A stretch of DNA of 37,287 bases, from contig MU400813.1 in the NCBI GenBank assembly GCA_022578965.1, positions 1 through 37,287 of the forward strand. The letters run 5' to 3'. This DNA comes from Xylaria sp. FL1777. Its lineage: Eukaryota; Ascomycota; Sordariomycetes; Xylariales; Xylariaceae. The translations under genes were made by a program, and so were the position numbers. The notes under the pieces were generated by a model, which made no database searches, was not told the DNA's origin, and was given only the letters and a program-made list of their open reading frames with translations. The stretch's first letter is position 1, and every line of letters starts with the position of its first letter. Shown in pieces: positions 34,671 to 37,287 of this stretch.

Positions 34671-37287
34671 AAAAATAGTATATTAAAGCAGCATAGTTAT
34701 TATTAGTTGTTTTTTTAAAGTTTAATTAAAACGTGCTAAATGCTTTATTTAAAGTTAATTTTTTTTTTTTAGTTTTAGCTAGTTAAAATATTAATAATAA
34801 AACTAGTTTATAATTATTTTAGCGGTTTTTAAATGTTTTTTAAGTTTTTAAGTATTATTAGTATATAAGTATTTTTTTTATTTAATAAAATACTTAACGT
34901 TATTGTTGTTTTAACAAAAATTTAGTATATTTTTAATTTTATAAATATTTTAATCCGTTTTTATTTTTAGTTATGTTTTAATAAATATTTTAATAAGTAT
35001 TAATTCTAGTAAAAAAATGTAAAAAATAAAGTAAATTTATATATTTTTTAGTAATAATAGTTTATAGTTAATAAATAAAATAATTTTTTTAATTTTAAAA
35101 GAACTAAGTTTTTTAAATTTTAATTTGTTGTTTAGTTATTTTGTTTTAATTTAAAGAATATTAATATTTATGTTTTGTTTTTATTATAGCAAATAAACTT
35201 TGTTTTTTTTTTTAAAAGCTAGTTTTTTAGTTTGTTTTTTGTTGTAATATATTAATATTTATTGTTATAAAAATTAAAAACGTAATTATAGTTTAGCTTA
35301 TAGCGTTTTAATTTTTGTTATAATAATTTTTGCTTAAAGTGCTATAATTAAAATAGCAAATATTTTTATTAATGTTTTTTTTTGTTTTTTAATAGTTGCT
35401 TGCTATTTATAAATAGTTTTATGCAAAAATATGTTTATATTTTTGTTTATTAATATATTATATAAAATTTATATTATTAATAATAGTTTTATTTAATTGT
35501 TTTATTAATAGTTAATATAACTTTATAAATATTATTTTAATATTTAGTTTAATTTTTTTATTTGTTTATTTATTTATAAGTAATAAGCAGTTAAAAACTT
35601 TAGTTTAATATTAATAAATTTAAAAAAACTAGTTTTAAACTTAAAAATAAACAATTTATTTTAGTTTAAAATAATTTTTTTTAGTAGTTTATGTTTATTT
35701 AAATATTAGCATATAAAAGCATATATAAGTTGTTTAGCTATTGCATTTTTTTTAAACAATAAAAAATAAGCATATTTAATAAGTTTATTAATAATAACTT
35801 ATATTTTATTATATTATACTTTTATAACTAAATTAATTAATAAAAGTAGTATTATAATAAAATTTTAAGCAATAGTATGCTATGTTTATTTAAGTATTTA
35901 TATAAGTTATAATAGTTTATAAAGCTTATATTAAGCTACTTTAGCTTTATTGCAAATATTATACTTTTTTATAATAAATTTAACTATGTTTTATAGTTTT
36001 AAAAAATTGTATTTTTTTTATAGTTATTTAATTATTTTTATTGCTTTTTAGTGTTTATATAATAAGTATTTATAAAACTTTTTAATAAACTTATTTTATA
36101 AAAATTTTAGTAAATAAACTTTATGTTTATATATTAGCTTATTATTTTTTAATTTTTTATGTTTTTATAGTTATGCTAATTTTTTTAAGTTATAAGCTTA
36201 TTATAGCTATATATTTATGAAGTTTTTAAGTATAACTTTAACTTTTAAGCTTTTATTTTTTTAAAAATATAATACTTAAATGTTTTTTTTTAAAACTTTA
36301 AATTTTTTTTAATTTTGTTAGCTAAGTATGTTTGCTTAAATGTTTTTTTTTTTTTAATATAGCATATTTTAAAGTTAAATTTAAAAAAAAAAACTATTTA
36401 ATTTTTATATTGTTTAGTAATTTTTTGCGTAGTTATAAATTTTGTTAAGTTTTAATAATTTAAATAAATCTTAATTAACTTTATAGTTTTTATAAAAAAT
36501 AGTTTTTATTTTTTAAGTGTTATAATAATTGCAAGCAGTTTTTTATTATATATAAAATATTATAATGCTATGTTTTATAGTACTTTAAAGTAATAAATTA
36601 TTAAGTGCTATTTTTTGTTATTTTTTAGTTGTTTTAAAATTTTTATAATTATATTATTTAAAGCATTTATTTTTAGCTTTTTTTTTTTTTGTAGATTTAA
36701 TAGTTTAACAACAGAATTAAAAATAACTTTTAGTTTTAGTTCTTTAAAAGCTTTTTAAGCTTTTTTTAAAATTAAAAAAGATTTTTTTTTGTATTTTTTT
36801 TTTATATACTTTATAAAATAAAACGCTATTTTTTTAAAGTTTTAAATTAATATTTAAACATAGTTTAAAAATCTTAATGCTTGTTATATATTTGTAATAA
36901 TAGCTAAATTAAATATGGTTTAGTTTTATATTGTATTAATTTTTAACTATTAAATTTATATTTGTTTTAAAATAATTATAAATTTTAAAAAGTTAATTTT
37001 TTATATATATTATATATATTTTTTTATGTTAAGTTATAATTTTGCTTGTTTAAAGATTTTTAATACTTAAGTTATATATTTTTTATGTTTTTTTAATATT
37101 TTAAAGTAAATTAAAATATTATTTAAATAAATAAACACAAATTTGTTTAAAAACTTTTATAAAATTATTATTATTATATATTAAAAGCTAATTAGTATGT
37201 TTTATAGTTTTTATAGCATAACTATATATTTATATAGTTTATATATTATTTATATAGCAGTTTTTTATTTTTTTTTTTTAGCTATTT
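34671..37287. other. AT-rich hypermutated DNA to the window end
   Basis: T-rich on the + strand, with long T runs. No gene, RNA or repeat boundary is recognised. Confidence 0.55.

Noticed and set aside
1..37287. tRNA, rRNA or CRISPR arrays
   Set aside because: No cloverleaf-like conserved boxes, rRNA segments or regularly spaced repeats were seen.

Overview
The window looks like part of an accessory, repeat-rich compartment of a filamentous ascomycete (Pezizomycotina). The reasons are spliced genes with short GT-AG introns (54-102 nt), fungus-specific gene families (FTA2-like, PaxB/Pyr4-like terpene cyclase, GH79), TTAGGG telomere-type repeats, and very AT-rich flanks that carry a context-dependent C-to-T hypermutation pattern resembling RIP. 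I cannot name the species.

Layout. Positions 1-985 are AT-rich and hold one 494-bp palindromic, MITE-like element (180-673). Positions 986-13356 are a base-balanced gene island whose two edges carry the same 28-bp sequence in inverted orientation, each starting with a telomere-like hexamer. The right edge continues into three perfect TTAGGG units, and a second 494-bp element (13374-13867) abuts them in the opposite orientation to the first. From 13868 to 37287 the DNA is almost pure AT, with no intact gene. I recognise in it a hypermutated Tad-like LINE (gag zinc knuckles still readable at 18109-18288), a third and more mutated 494-bp element (23133-23626), a 10-N gap, a remnant of a cysteine-rich repeat-associated protein near 34337, and a possible pogo/Fot-like transposase scrap near 25089.

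Island genes. Five can be assembled as intact spliced genes: gene A (1050-2363, 403 aa, unknown function); gene B (2857-4075, 385 aa, possible PD-(D/E)XK fold); an FTA2-like, kinase-fold protein (6317-5379, 294 aa); gene C (6809-8302, 461 aa, possible PD-(D/E)XK fold), divergent from the FTA2-like gene; and a seven-helix type meroterpenoid terpene cyclase (10976-10092, 246 aa). Three are pseudogenes: a GNAT acetyltransferase (4803-4330), a multi-pass membrane protein (about 9755-8656) and a GH79 beta-glucuronidase-like gene (12998-11440). Many of the GH79 and membrane-protein stops look like former Trp or Gln codons, as expected from C-to-T/G-to-A mutation.

How it fits together. The content resembles a subtelomeric accessory segment. 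There is no complete biosynthetic cluster: the cyclase stands without a prenyltransferase, a monooxygenase or a polyketide synthase in view. The most unusual structural point is that the gene island is delimited by telomere-like inverted ends although it now lies inside AT-rich repeat DNA.
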